Notes: generated by a model from the sequence alone, not told the origin. Positions 33,455 to 48,400 are shown, counted from the first letter of the stretch. The stretch: DNA of 64,000 nucleotides from Coturnix japonica (GCF_001577835.2 NC_029541.1:4149141-4213140), one strand, 5' to 3'. Program-made: numbers and translations.

Positions 33455-36400
33455 ATGGAGGGGATGGACGTGGATCTGGACGCGGAGCTGATGCAGAAGT
33501 TCAGCTGTTTGGGGACTACCGACAAGGACGTGCTGATCGGAGAGTTCCAGCGGCTCCTCGGCTTCCAGCTCAGCCCGGCGGGCTGCGCCTTCTTCCTCGA
33601 TATGACCAACTGGTGCGGGGCTATGGAGGGATATAGGGGAATATGGGGGGACATGGGGGGCTATGGGGGCGATATGGGGCTGGGGGGTGAGGCCCAGCTG
33701 CTCCAAGAGGCCTCGGCCTTGGGGGGGGTTGAGGCCGTGGGGCTGAAGGGAACCAGGGCCGGCCTGGGGGCGGTGTGGGATGTAGGCCCCGCTGTGGGCC
33801 TGTCTGCCACCATCGCCATCCCGCTGTGCAGGGCTGGGGGTTGTTAAAGTGGCTCGTAAGGGATATGGGGGGCTCCTAATGGGCCCTATTAGGGTATGGG
33901 GGGCTCCTAAAGGGCCCTTTTGGGGTGTGGGGGGCTCCTAAAGGGCCCTATTAGGGTATGGGGAGGGAAGGCTGCGTGGGGTTGTTAAAATGGGCTGAGA
34001 GTGGAGGGAAGGGGTTGGAAAGCTGCTGTGTGGAAGTTGTTTGGGGAAGGCGTTGTTTGGGGGCGCTCCGCAGCCTTGGTGTCTGCTTGGACTTCGTTGT
34101 GAAGGCTCCAAGTGGGGAAGCAGAAGTGCGGGTTGGGGGGAAATGTGAGAAACACAAAGCAGGAGTGAGAGTGGTGTGGGAAGCCCGGCTTTCAAAGAGC
34201 AGCGTGGTGTTGCTGCTGCTCCAGCTGTGGGCTTCGCCTCCTTATTGCTGCTTGCACCTTTAAACCCGTCTCTGGTTGCTTTCCTGGTGAGCTGGATCGT
34301 ATTTGGGTTAGTGCCCTTCTTGTTGTTTACATCCCGGCCCTGCAAAGGATGCAGGGAAGTGCAGTGCGTTGTGTTCCAGCAATTATTAACAGGAGATACC
34401 GAGGGAGCTCTGCTCAGCCATTAACAGCACGAAACGAACTCCAGAAACTTCCAGTCTGAAAGTGGGAGTCTGTGCTGAAAGTCTGGATATCAACAGTTGG
34501 GAGCAGAACAAAACTTGTGTGGAGCTGCTGAGCTGATAAACAGCGACGTGATAAAGTGGTCGACTTTTTCTTTTCACCTCTTTCCTCCTGCAGCCCTGTA
34601 TTAAATATTGCAAATCTGCAGAGGGAGTAAGGGAATAACAGATAATAGCGTGTGCATTACAAGCTGTGATGGCAAATAAGGCCTCTTCTCTAGTGGAGAG
34701 CTGGAGTTTGCTTTGGAGGAGGGATGTGGGGCAGGAAATGCTTTTCTATCTCATTCACATAGTCTTGAGAATATGAATAATGCTAAATAATGCTACCTGT
34801 GCTTTGCAATGTGACTTGGGGCTTTTGGTTTTGCTCTTCTGTGATGCTGGAGCAGAAATTAGTTACTATTGGGGTTGCTGTGTATAACCACGGTGTGTTG
34901 GGCATTGCGCTGCTTTCTTCTGTAGGAGTAAAGCAACAGTAGCTCACATATAACCCCATAGCCCTATTGTTAAACATTACACGTTGGAGTTACAGTTGAA
35001 GAATCATGGAATCAGGGTTTAGAAAAGGCCTCCAAGACCACTTGGTCCAACCCATGTTTGCCCATTGAACCACGTCCCTCGGTGCCACATCTCAGCACCT
35101 CCAGGGATGGATCGAAACGACTTGGATTTCACAACTTCGGCAGCTACAAATTTGATAGCATCACAGGGTTTTTTAATTAGGATTAGTTAATTAGCCCTGT
35201 TGGATGGGGGGAGGGGTGTGTATATAAAAAAAGGCAATCTTTGAACTTGGTGTAATGTATACAGCAGCCCATGCTGGGGTTAGCCATGCTGACAGGTGCT
35301 GCTGGTTCTCCTCGGGTGTCTGTGCCAGGATGATGCTGGGTGCTGGGCAGCTTCTGGCCCATTCCCAGCTCCCACCTCACTCCAGTGTGGGTCTGAATAC
35401 CCCGATCCTGTTGTTGCTAAAAGCTTCAACCCCAATCCTGTTCTCTCTTGTTGCAAAAAGCTTCAGCCAAGCCAAGTTTCCCTATTCTGGAAGCACCTTC
35501 CCTTTGTTGTGTTAAAGCCCACCATGCACTTAGTGCTGTAATCCACACTGCCCACTGATGTTAGGCATTGGCACAATAGGAGATTTCTTGGTGTAGAATT
35601 GAGGGTCAGATTCTTTTTATCACCATTAAATCCCCTTTTTTTACCCAGGCTGCAGCATTTCAGTGCTATTTCCTCATTCCCTGTGTCAGAATTCATGCTG
35701 GTGTTAGAGCTAAGGGCACTTGTTTGGTGGCTGAGCTCTCCTTACTGGCTATGTTTTATAGGGGCTCGTTAAAAACAAAGTATTTGTTCCCAGATGTGGC
35801 TTTGCTCTTTGATAACCATACAGGCCTGAAGCTACTTCCTTGTGGTGGGCCTCTGAGATGGTGCTGTGTGTAACCTGAGCTGCAGCGTGTTCTGAAATGA
35901 TATTTCCAGCCTATTCATTAGGAATTGTATTTAACACCTAAAGCAGATCAGCAGCGCTGCTGGGAGGGGTGGCTTATTGTAACTCTGCTTTTCTCAGCTC
36001 ATTCTAGCAAAAGAACGGTACAGAGATGGTGAAGAAACACAGAAGAGCCTTTAAAAGTGTGCCCAGCTGGAGTCACTCAATGTGCTCCCCATGTATTTAT
36101 CAGGTTTGGGACAGTGCAAAGAAGTTGCCAGCTCATTTTATTGGCAGTGCTGCAGAAATGCTCCAGGTGAACGCATGCATCTGAGTGTGCTCTTTGATCT
36201 TCAAGACAGACAGGTTAAATGCTTGGAGTTGCCTTTTTTCCCTGTTGTTTATTAAACACTTTCCTAGAGCTGCACCTCTTTGGAATCACACCCTGGATTC
36301 TGACTGTGGGCTGCTCTGACTACGTGTCTTTGTACCCTGTGTATCTTCCAGGACCCTCTGATGGGTGCAGGTTCTTCTGCCTGTTGTCACTGTTTGCTGT

Positions 36401-39400
36401 TCAAAGTCCTGCAGTTTGGGTGAAAGGTTGAACTTTGGCTCTTGGTTTAAAACTAAAAGTGAACTTTTCCAACAGATGCTTTGACGCCGAAGTTATTCCA
36501 TCTTCAGGAGGAGAACGGAGGCTGAGGGTGTTTTGCTGCCATTACATCTGGGATGAGAACCCACCCTGCCTGCAGCAGCAGCTCCATCCCCCTGCGGGCA
36601 CACAGCGGGATCCCAGCAGTGCTGTGTGCTGGGGTGAAGCTGTAGGTGCTGAGTGCAGCTCCCCGCAGTGCTGGGAACCTGTCTGAGCCTGTCCTGCTCA
36701 GCGTGGCTGCCTCTTCTACATCACAGACTCCTCTTGGGAAGTTGTTTCCTTAACATCTGTGCTTGTTTCGTGTCAGGCACTGAGCGTATCTGTGCTGGGA
36801 TACCTGCTCAAGGCTTTTAATGCAGGAGCAGCACTAGGTCTGTGGGTAGCTGGAAGTGTTCTTAAATGGCAGCATAGCCCTGGTTGTTCATTGGCACTAA
36901 GGAATGATGTGAGTGTAGGAGCAGAGGAAGCTTTTTGTGTGTGGTTGGTTTCTTCAATTCCACGGGGAAATCAATTAATTTGGGTTGGAGTATCTGGTGG
37001 TGCTGGGTTGAACGTTCTCTGTGCAGCTCATCTATTTCGATCTGGCTCCTGGTGGCAGAAGTCTCCTCGGGGCCTTCTTTAAGGTGGGTCTCTTCTAGAG
37101 GTCTCCTTGTCTTTATTTGCAGCTACAGGCTGGTTTCATCTGCTGTCGTATTTCTGTGGTTTGGTGGATAATACAGAGCTCTAATCTGTGTTCTGTTGAC
37201 TGCAGAGAAAAGGCTGAATATTGACTTCTAACAAGACTAAGATTGCCTTAAATTGCTGTTTTTATCCCCCTGTGCTGGCTGCTTTGGATGCTCAGTGTTG
37301 AATGAGCCACCTATGTTGCTCAGAAATGGCTGTGATTGACTGTAAGTCCCAGGGCATGTTTGAGCTAGGAAGGAGTCTGTAATTGCTTTTGGTCTGACTT
37401 GGGGTCCTTCTGCTTTCCAGTAAAGATATTAGGATCCTACCTCAGCACAACTCAGATCTGTGGATGGAAGCATGTGTGATCACTGGGATGGAGTGCTGGA
37501 GTATAGGAGCTACTCAGATCCTCAAAGTACACCTGGGTGAAACACTGGGCCATAATTTCACATCAAAATCCATCATCAGAAGCCATTTGTATGGGCTGTT
37601 TCCCACAATGAGTGGCCCCATAGTACCCCTGCTCTTCATATCCAGGCTCTGCTTTTCTATTTGATGAACACCTGCATTCAGGTTATTAACATTGCTCTGC
37701 TTTGCTGAGACCTCCAGGCACGTGGCAAGAAGAGCTTGGGCTTGAAAAGCTCCAGCTCAGGTAGAAGCAGGTCACCAGGTGTTGCCCAAAGCTCCCCAGC
37801 TCCTCCCAGCTTCATGTAGCCAGCTTTTAGTGTGCTTGCTGGTACAGTATATGCAGTCATCATTTTATTTGAGCCTTCAAATAGTTACATTCCCAAAATC
37901 TGTGGGATGAGACCATGGAGGAAGGATGTGTAAAGCTGGACTGCCCTGAAGCTCGTCAGCACTGTCAGGACATGAGGTGGGATGTGCATCCATCAGTGCA
38001 TCTGCCCTGCACCAACAAACCTTTGATCAGATGGCTGTTCCAAAGGCTGCTTGTATTGATTGCAGCAGGGCTCTCTGTGTTTGGTCTGCAGTCCTGGGAA
38101 CTAATTCAGGTTAGTGCTGCTCTGGGCACCTGCTGGGGAGGTGATGGGCTCCCTATATCAGGTGATTAAGGAGGAAAACAAGGAGTCTTCTGTTCTTGAT
38201 GCACCTCTGTACTTAACACGTGTTTGAAGTTTTAATCCACTAGTCTGATTAATGCTTGCAGGTGGAGGCCAGCTGAAGGGAGTGCAGTGAGAAGTGTGAA
38301 GCACCTGGTTGAAAAGTTCATTTGGCTTTTGATGAAGTGTTAAGGAAGAGGAAAGGTGGAGGTTTAAACTCTGACCACGAAACAACAGATGGACTCTGCT
38401 GTCCTTACAGGAACAGACCTAACAACTCTTCTCTCCAGGACTATTTTGAGCTAAAAGTGGATCTCAAATGGTGTTTAACTGCAGACTGTGCTGCAACGGA
38501 GCTGTGCTGTGCACCTAGTTACGGGATGGAGCTGCAATCAGACAACTGCAGGAGCTGGGTACAATACAACGTCCGGCCAGCTGGGCTGCTTTACTTGTCT
38601 GAACTTGTTCTCAGGCAGTTTCTGTATCTTAATCCCCCTTTAGTGCAGACAATTATAGATTGGTGACATAGTTTATGCTGAGGAATCAGCAGTTACAGAA
38701 TCTCCTGCTCACTTTCAGAGAGCAGCTTCTGCTGGGACATTCCCAAAGGTTTCACCCCAGACTGGAAGCTCCCGACCTCCTGCTTTAAGGGGTTCAGCTG
38801 CTGGGGATGGGGGCTTAGAGCTGCCCCATAGCATTGATTCAGTCACAGGCTGCATGGGGCTGTCAGGCGAGGTGCAGAGCCCAGCTGGGAGCCGGGACTG
38901 CGATAACGGCTGGGTTGTGTTTGTATCTCAAAGCCTGATAAGGGGAAGTGACTGCTGGGAGAGTCCTGACAAGGGTGTGCCTCCTTGTGCCTCTCTGCTT
39001 CTCCTTGTGCTATCTCTGCACAGTGCAGCTGCTGGTCACGGCAGGTTTCTGTGGACATTTTGGAACTGGATGTTTTCAGCTGAAACAGTGAAATGTTTTT
39101 CTGTGGCTTCATATAAGGGAAATGCATAAGCTCTGAATTAGCTGGCTCTAATAGCTGCCTTTTTCTTCCCTCTATAGCTATGTGAGTTCAGTTCAGAGCT
39201 TTCAGCTTCCCTCCTTTTGGGTAGTCTAACAGCTTAGTTTCTCAGCTTCATGGTTTAGTGTAGGAGAGATAAAGACTGAAGATAATGGACATACAAATGT
39301 GGCTTTCAGAAGCGGTGTTATTGGAAGCTAAGCATTTCCAGTTTTTAGTCTCTTCCACCTGTACCTGCAAAGAAGTTCCATGATTGAGGAGGAAGGAACG

Positions 39401-42400
39401 ATCCATTTGTTGCATCACTTCTGCATGTTCGCTTTGAAGCACAGATGCCTCATTGGGTATCACGGTGCTGCGCTGCATATTGCATTTAGGCAATGAGAGC
39501 AAGAGCTGCCGACTTTGAGAATTCAGTTATGGAAAGATACAGAGCCGCCTACACAGAGCTGTGTGGTGCTGGGATGGCACTGTGCTCTATCACTTAGCCC
39601 TTGTGTCACATCTTTCTGGGTGATAACCCCTGAGCTTTGGGCACATTGTGCCATATGTGAGTGCTGAGGCCGAGCAGTGCTCACAACAAATGCCTGGCTT
39701 TGAATTGGGAGCTGCTCAGAGGGAGAGAAATAGAAGCTGGTGTTCACTTTGTTGCAGCCATCTGCAACCACATCCATTTGTCAAAGATCCCTATAACACC
39801 GTTAACATTTTAACCATCGAGTTGTTTCTTTCTACTGTAACTGTTACTTTGGAGTGTAATTCTTGTGCCTTCATGTTACAGGGATGCTGGGTTGAAAACC
39901 AAACCCAAATACAACTCCCTGCTCTGCTCGAGGCCGATGTGAGTCTCAGTGCCACGCTTCTTCCTTCTCGTCTTGAGGAATCGGATTCAATTAAAAGCAA
40001 AAAGAATCATTTCCAATTACCCGTATATTGCTCCTCCCTTGCACAACCATTAGGTTGGATGAAGGGTGCTCTGCTTGGTGAATTGATTTGGAAGAGTTCC
40101 TTTTCTTTTTGAATTCTGCGCGGTGACCGAGTTAATTGGGAGTAATTACTGTCTAAATATATTGGTTTAACATAACAAAGGGCTGTCTGGAAGAAACACG
40201 GGGAAGGCAGAGAATGGCTGGAGATAAACCCGCCTGTTCGCAAACACTTAAGAGTTGTTAAGGGACATCTCCAGAGCTATTAGCAGGGAAGGTTTTAACT
40301 TCTGCTGTAATTTAGCTCCCGAGGCCTGAAACCAAACGGTGGAGGAGAAGAATGGATTGAAAAGGACCCATTTCTCCCGTTGTGTGGGTACACCTTGATG
40401 GGAGCGCACTTGTACCTGAGACGTGTGATGTGTTTGGAGAGGAAGGAGCGTGGTACCCGGAGCTGGAGTGGGTTTGGTTGATGACATGAAGCTCCAGTCT
40501 TTGTTTGCTCCTTTCTCACCTCCCTGTTTCCAAAATGTCGCTCTCGGGACTTGAACCAGAGCTCTGCTTTGGCTCTAAGGAGGCTCACGTTGTTGCTGCA
40601 TGATTTCTGATTGCAGGAGGCTGAGGCTGAACCCTGCCAGACCTGCTCTGTGAGCCCGGCCGAGTCCTGCTGCCCTCCTGGAAGGGCCAAATTGCTTCAT
40701 TGGGGAGAGCATGGCACCTGGAGGGCTGTGCTGTGAGTGAGACAGAAGTGTGGCCATCCCTGTCATTAGGATGGATCAGCCATGTAAATTGCACGGCTGG
40801 GTTGGGCACGCTCATCTTACAGTTCCAAAGTTGTTTGGTTTATAATAGTAATTGGTATCACATGGCAGGGAGCAGAGGGGTAAGTGTGGTGCAAGTCACA
40901 CCTGGGAGCGAAACCAGGCTGGCATTGATGTGTGAGCAGAAGCTTTCAAATGATAACCCCTTCCTCTTAGTTTTAACTCCTCATTCCCATCCCGGGAGGA
41001 TCTGCAGTTGGTGCTCTGCAGTTATATCTGGGGCACGAGGGTAAAGACCTAATAATAACAGCAGATATATATAGGCAAACATCAGGGACTCGTGTCTGTG
41101 ACCTCAAAGTCTCCTTTCTTTGTGAAGTCCACAAATATTGTGCTTACAGTAGAAAGGCAGCAGCATCCAGTGCTACAAACCGTGCTCAGTCTGCAGGATG
41201 GGTGAGTAATCAGGCTGAGCGTTCTGCAGCTGTGACCTCTGGACGTGGCCCTCAAGCAAAGGGCTGCATTCACACTGATACCTGAGTTGTCTTGCTTGGA
41301 ATGAGCAGAAACAAAGCTGGCAGTGAGACATTGCTGTCTTTGCTGGTTGTGTAAGCAGAGAATGGTTAGAATGTGAGCACTGTGAGTACCTGCTGCGGCA
41401 GCGTGGTGCTCAGTGGTTTTCTCTTTGAGCTGCTTGTGCTGGAGAACTTGAACTTCCATCAGATTTGCTTTGTCATCCTGACTTTGGTTCTTGCTACTTT
41501 CGATTTCTCTTTGGTTTCTGGAAGCTTCCTTTTAGTTCTCCAGCTGAGGGGCCATTGTGTATTGGAACACACCCAAGTGCTGCCCCCCAAACCAAACCCA
41601 CTGGTCAAAATAGTGGGAGCAGGGAGGTGCCTTTGTGAGATGTGGTCACAGAAGGGTGGCAAATCTGTTCTTCAGCATGTGCTGTTCTTGAGTTGAAAGC
41701 TAACTGTGCTGCAGAGCTGTTTCCCAATGGCAAAGCAAGCAATGAAATATGACACAGGGAGGGGAAGAAAGTTGGCAGGGAGCCTATGTGCACAAATAGC
41801 CCACTACCTTTGAAGCATATTTACAGCCAAGCAAACAAAACACAGCGCAGGCTGCCTTACCATGGGTTACAGCAGCAATCTGCCTCTTGGAACTTTTATT
41901 TTCTCTTTCTTAATGTCAGGAAAACGTCATTTCTCCTGATTCCAGCACCCATAGCATGCACTACGGTGTGTCTGAGTGGATCGGGAAGAGAAAGAGCTGT
42001 ATTGCTGTCCTGTATCGTTCTTACAATACCTTTTGCCTTGGATTGCTATAATGCAGGAAGAAATCAAAGTGAAATCTGAGGCTGTAGCAATAGCTGCTTG
42101 ATTGAACAGGAGTCTCCAGGCTCAGCCCTTGTGCAAGTTATGTAAATCTGGTGTGGTGTATCAGCAACAGGCGGTCAGTGATGGAAAACGGAGCATTTGT
42201 CTTTATTTATTGGCTGATGTGGCAGGCGCCCTTCCTGCTGCATGGGGCTGAGCTGTCTGTTTAAATATAGCCCCGACACTCCTAAGTAGAAAATGCCTCG
42301 GGCTGAATAATCACTGCTGGTCTGAAATCCAGAGTTGTAAATGTGGGAGTCCTACAGCTCTGGGTCCCATGTGAGCAGCAATCAGTGATGCTTCTCTCCC

Positions 42401-45400
42401 ATGCACTTCTGGTTTTACTCCATGTCTGCCTATTACTTTGGTTTCTTCCTTGAATGCTGTAGGAATTGAACAGGAGGCAGTTTCTTTGCTCACCGTTTCA
42501 AGGCTCTTTCCAGCTGGCAGCCAGTCCAACAAACTCTCTGTTTGCTTTTTCTCAGGGTCACGCTGCAAATGTTTTCCTTGTTTTCGCCTTGGCTTTCTGG
42601 CTTTGATTTGGACACATGACACCCCGCCAACCAGCACTAACACACAATAAATGGCCGTTCCCATCTACTGCAGCTCCTCCTGGTGCCTTTTGTTTTAGGT
42701 GCTGATTCCTGATTCTGGAAGGTTTTCATGTCTCGCTTTAAAAAGCAGAGTAGCTCTGAGATGATGAATAAAGAAGCGGTTGCTTTGCCCATTGCTTTGC
42801 CCATTGCTTCTGGAGAGATTTTACTCATCTCCATTCTCACAGCACTTACTCACAACATGTAAATTAGGGCCACAACCTCCCAGACATGCGTAAACAGAGG
42901 AATTACATGCCTTGCCAAAACACTTACATAATGGCACAGTAGCATATCGTGGAATGGCAGCTGAGACTCACGGATCCTCTTCCTGTTTGACTGTTCCTCT
43001 TTTCAGATTAATTATCGTTGGAGTTTCAGCCACACCGTGACCATGAATCAATAGCGTTTGTGGCTTTCTGAGTGTCTGTAATGCATCACAGGCTTCCAGT
43101 GTCATTTGTTTTTATTCAGGAGGAATAAAAGCTTGTCTCAATGGTCTCTGAGTTCCTTTGAGCCCTGGCTATCCAGAGACTCCTAATGATTAATAAATAG
43201 TCTTAGAGTGCTCATAGCTCTTATGACTGCCTGTTCCAAGAGTGGCAAAGCCTGAGTTATGATCCATAGCTACTGATTCTCTTTAGCCTTCAGAATTAGC
43301 TGTGTGTGTCCATTCTTTGGTCTTTTGGACCTTTTACGCCAAATTTGAGCCTTCTTGAAGTTAGCCAAGGAAACAAGGCCGGTAAAGAAGCAGCTCTGTT
43401 TACACACTGTGTACAATGCTTAACCTCACTGTCATTTCAGCTTATTGTCAGGTCTCGAGAGAGAGCTAATGGCTCAAAGGCCTTACAGACTCTTAAGAAA
43501 ATGAGAATCAGGCCCGAAGTATTGTCCACAGAGAGTAAAATGCTGTGTGTTGATTTCTGATAGCTTGGAAATTCCGTGTATGATGGTGATGGGAGCTTTA
43601 GGAAAATGCAAGCAGCAGAGCTAATATAATCTGGATAATATCTGTACTTAATTGTCAGAACCTGACCCTCCTGTGCTTAAGATTATAAGCTGCTTTTTGC
43701 TTTCTAGGAATCTACAAGCCGCCATTGGAGCCTATTATGATTTTGAGAGTCCAAACATCAACGTACCCTCCATGTCCTTTGTTGAAGATGTCACCATAGG
43801 TGAGGGAGAGTCCATCCCTCCCGACACCCAGTTTACAAAAACATGGAGGATACAAAACACAGGTAAGTCTATCTGGAGCAAAACCTGTGTAATGTGCATT
43901 ATGTGATAGGGTGGCAGTTCTAATGGGGGAGTTGCTGCTTAAGGCAGTAGGGCCACATGAATCTACCTTGGGTTAGAGCCACTGCTGCTGAAGGAGGTCT
44001 CCTGCCGACCTCTCTGCGTTACCCTTCCTACGTCAGCACTTATGTTTTGTGGCTAGATGTGGAGTTCTTCTTCCTCCTGTCATCACAGAAACAAAAGCTC
44101 TAGGAAACTCTTGGAGGAAGAGGCATATAAATAGAAAATGAGGTACTTCTCTTGTTTTTGTAATGGAAGTTAAATCTGAAAATAGGTTGTGAATCCTTAG
44201 TTAGCCTCATGTTCACTTGACAAATGGAATCCACCTTCAGGTCAATAGATGCCTCATGCAGTGAGGTCACGTAGTGAGAATAGGCAAAACACAGCACTTA
44301 ATCTTTAGGGATACAGTCAGATCTGAGGATGCAAAGGGGAATACCACGTCTTTGACTGTTGCAATGACAGGATGTTGCATGAATGTTTAACCCGTGTGTC
44401 TGAATTTAATTGACCTGCTTGCACTTTTGTGAAGAATGATAGCACAACAAGGTGTAATACCATGAATCATCATGAGTAACAGACAGCTGTGCAAGTGTCA
44501 TGGAAGTGACTGCAGTGCTCAGTGCTGTTTGTGTTAAATGCTGAAGTGTAACAAAGACTAAAATCCTATTAAAAATCTAAGGATATCGGATGTGAGCAGG
44601 GTGCATGTGAGAGCACTGATTTATAAGCACCATATTCTAGGAAGAAAATTATTTCAATTCATTTTTTCTGCCTTTTTTTTTTACTTAGTAAAATAGGAGG
44701 GTAACAAACAGAGCTTGCTTAAACTCCAGTAATGTGCAAAATTAACTGGAAAACTTTCATAACTGTCTCAAACAAGTCTTAAAATGTAGATAGCTTGACA
44801 GATCTTGTTTCTCCACTGTTAGTATCTTAAATTGTCTGAGTTATGACTGAGCCCCATATGTAGCTCCTTTCAGACTCCTCCTTCTTTTGTTCCTCTCACG
44901 TATTCTTTCCTAAATGCAAATTCAGCCTTAATTTAACACCCTTGTTCAAACCGTTTTTGATTGTTTGTGGTGTGTTTGACCTTCTGAAATCCACGGGGCT
45001 GCTGCAATGGGGAAAAGAAGTTCATCTTGACTCTCGAGCTCCTGGCGAGGCCAAAATTTGTTTTGGCTTCTGTGTGGGTTAAAGCCCAACTTGTTAAAAG
45101 TACATCTGTGCTCGAAGCCTGGTGCTGGAGGCCAAGTCTTGTTCAAACCGTGCTGTTGAGGCATGTTTTAGTTAAATGCACCTCCACACACTGTGTTGTG
45201 ACTACAGTTTAGGCAGAACCAAAGCATATTAAAACCATTTTAAGGTTTAATTAAGATATAATATCAAAAGACTATGGTGTTCCTAGATAATATCTGCTTG
45301 TTAGGTAGATAACTGAAGTAAGGCCAAGGTTTTTAACAGCTCTACAGGAGCCCTTGATTAAATGACTTCAGTCCTAGAACAAGAAATACCTGAGGCATGT

Positions 45401-48400
45401 GTCACCCAAGCACTCGGTGTCTCATGGGTATGACAAGCACAGCTCTGGGAGGCTGTCAAATTTAGGCATGCAAGCAAGAAGCCACATTCAGTCAGGTTTT
45501 TGTGCTATTAAAAACCAATGCCCTGCTCTGATATGTTCCAGGGTAATGCTTGGCTTGTCTGCTCAAAGACCAGGCTGTATAATAGAAGCAGTGCTAAAAG
45601 ACCAGCAGGATTTAAGATTTATTTCTTCTCCCCACTCTACCCCCAGCTGCTGCTGGCTCTGCATGCAGGACAGTTACTGCAATTCATCATCTCCTGACAG
45701 ATGAGTGTACTGAAATAGAATGACATAATCATCTTCATCAGTGACCTGGATGAAGGGATAGAGTCCACCCTCAGCAAGTTTGCTGATGATGCAGAGCTGG
45801 GAGGAGTGGCTGGCACATCAGAAGGCTGTGCTGCCATTCAGTGAGACTTGGGTGGACTGGAGGGTTGGGCAGAGAGGAACGTGATGAGGTTCCACAAGGA
45901 CAAGTGTGGAGTCTTGAACCTGGGGAGGAATAACTGGATGTATGAGTACAGGTCAGGGACTGCCCTGCAGGGGAGGAGCAGGGTGCTCTTGTGGCCTAGA
46001 AGGCCTGGGGTGCTTTGTTGTACAAAGCATCTGGAGCACTGTGTCTAGTTCTGGGCTCCTCAGTTCTAAAAAACATTGGAATCTCCTAAAAAGAGCCCAG
46101 TGGAGGGCGACAAAGATGTTCAAAGGGTATGGAGCATCTCCTGTATGAGGAAAGGCTGAGCAGTGTGTTCTCCACTCTGAATATCCAATGTTATTAGTTC
46201 ACATCTTTATTTCCTTGCTAGATTGAGAGCTTCCATAAATAAGGATTCTGCTAAAAAGCCATTCCTTGCCATGTCTTCACTGAAGCATCCTCAGGGATTA
46301 AATTAGCAGACAAGCTGTTCTGCATCCTTTGCAAGGTGCTCCTGGAGGTAACCTGAGGTCAGATCAGCATCCACCACTCTGGCCTCAGAATAGACTTTGA
46401 ATGGTTCCAATCTTCTTGGTGGTTCCTTCAGTTAACTGTTTCGGGCTCTCCACAAATAAATCACATGCTTGCAATTTAGCACCGTTATGGAAGGCTGAGA
46501 GAAGAGCTGGTGCATGAATGGGTACGAATTCCTTTAAAAAAACACTACCAGCTCTTCGATTTTAATTCAGAGTATGAGTTCCTCTCGAGACTTTACAGCC
46601 TGAGGAAGGAGCCTGGAAGAAAATGCTTCCAGCACTTTCAGTTAATAACGTATATTTTGATGTTGAAAACCTCAGGAGTTACACATAGAAAGGCAGAAAT
46701 GAGCACAAGAAAAATGATGTCTCAACTCTTTGCCTATAATATAAAGTGAATGTCAGTTATGGGTTTTTCCTTTTGCAGCTGTTGCGCTGTGACTTTGAGG
46801 ATTCTCCTGCATAAAGAAGAGCTAGAGATTATATCAATACAGATGTGATTTTGCCTGCTGGTCACAAAGTGGACCAGTTAAACCTTATCTAAAGACTGTA
46901 TTCTTCTGCATCCACTGCCAGCTGTGATAAATATATCTTGGGATTCCTTTAACTGTTTGACAGTTGCACAGCTGTTTAATGAGTGTTTCATCCAGACCCA
47001 TAAAAATGGACACAGCACCTTTTCCTGCTGCACTGTCACTAATTTTTTTTCTTCTTTTTAATCCCAGGGACGGAGGTATGGCCTCCAGGAGTTTGTCTGA
47101 AGTACGTTGGGGGAGACCAGTTTGGCCATGTAAACATGGTAATGGTCAGGTCTCTGGAGCCCCAGGAGATTGCGGATGTCAGCGTTCAGATGTGCAGCCC
47201 CAGCACAGCAGGAATGTATCAGGGACAGTGGCGAATGTGCACTGCCACAGGACTGTATTATGGAGGTGAGTGATCCCTTTCGTGGCATTTCTTCATGATA
47301 TTCCCATTATACACTGAAAGGATGCTCCTGCCTCCCCTGCAGACACTACTCAGATAACAAAGCGATGATCTTTGTGTGATTTATTGTTATTGCTGTTGGC
47401 ATGACGCCGTGCTGTGCAAAGATACGAGAACCAAACTAACAGTTGTGGACTGACCTTGATTTCCATCTTGCAAACGTTGTGCTCTGCTTGTCTGGTGGGC
47501 AGTGCTCACTGCAGTTAGAACTGAAAGGCAGAAAGCTTGCCTTGCCTTCAGTGTGCTTTGACTAAAAGCAGAAAGGTAGAGAGGTCTGCCAGCTCTGAGC
47601 CTAAATATAGAAATCAGAGAAAACATCGAGCAAGCTGCCTTGTTGTCCTGGTCAGCACAGGACTGTTTTCTAAACACTGGAATGAATTGCAGATTACACA
47701 AAGCTCTTAAAAGTAAAGGAACCTGTACAGTTCTCCTTGAGATTCTTACCCTGTCAGAATTCTTTCAAGTTTTTCAATGCTGATCATCACAAACTACACA
47801 CAGACATAAAATCTGAATAGTATAAACCCAAGTTTTGGAAAAGTTTTAATAGATAAACTTGGTGCATCCACTGTGAACTGGTTTTCTGTGCTTAAAAAAT
47901 CACTTTTTGGTCATTTTGTGCAATGCCTCGTGCTGAGCCACCAGCACCTTCATTCATTTGGAGTCTTTTAGTCATTTTTAGCCAGCTGTAGTTTATACTG
48001 AGAACAGTTTTGTGTCTGTTTTGGCAGTTGGGAGTGTCCCAAGTAGTTCTGAGTGAGAGATGTTAGCACTGGGAGTCAGAAATAACTCTTTGCTCCACTT
48101 CTGTGGCAGAATTGTCAGCAGGAGCGAGGCTCTGCTGTGTTGCAAGTGGATGTAACCTGTCCTTGAAATGTGTGCATAAATTAGGTCGAAAGGTAGAAAG
48201 GCCTGTCCAACTTGCATTGCCTGCCACCAGCCTGTGTGTTTATTAATCCAAGGCATGCCAACAAACAGCTTAAGATCTCACTAAATTTCTTCAAATTCCA
48301 CACTTTGAAAGAAAGCCACCTAATTAAAATCTTGTTGGCGAGTGAGCTTAGAATTGAAGCTGCCCTTCCTCTGCTTAGTGCTTATTTCCTGAGCTCAGAT

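Larger units (their letters stand above)
33613..43707 (+). other. ILRUN intron 1 (10.1 kb)
   Basis: Begins with G-rich repeats (33619-33963), then ordinary sequence with a CR1 fragment at 35004-35112. I see no further gene. Frames of about 100-150 codons on either strand show no family similarity. Confidence 0.6.

Noticed and set aside
45720-46170. A working reverse-transcriptase gene
   Set aside because: It is only a fragment of CR1 ORF2 with internal deletion and no intact frame or tail.
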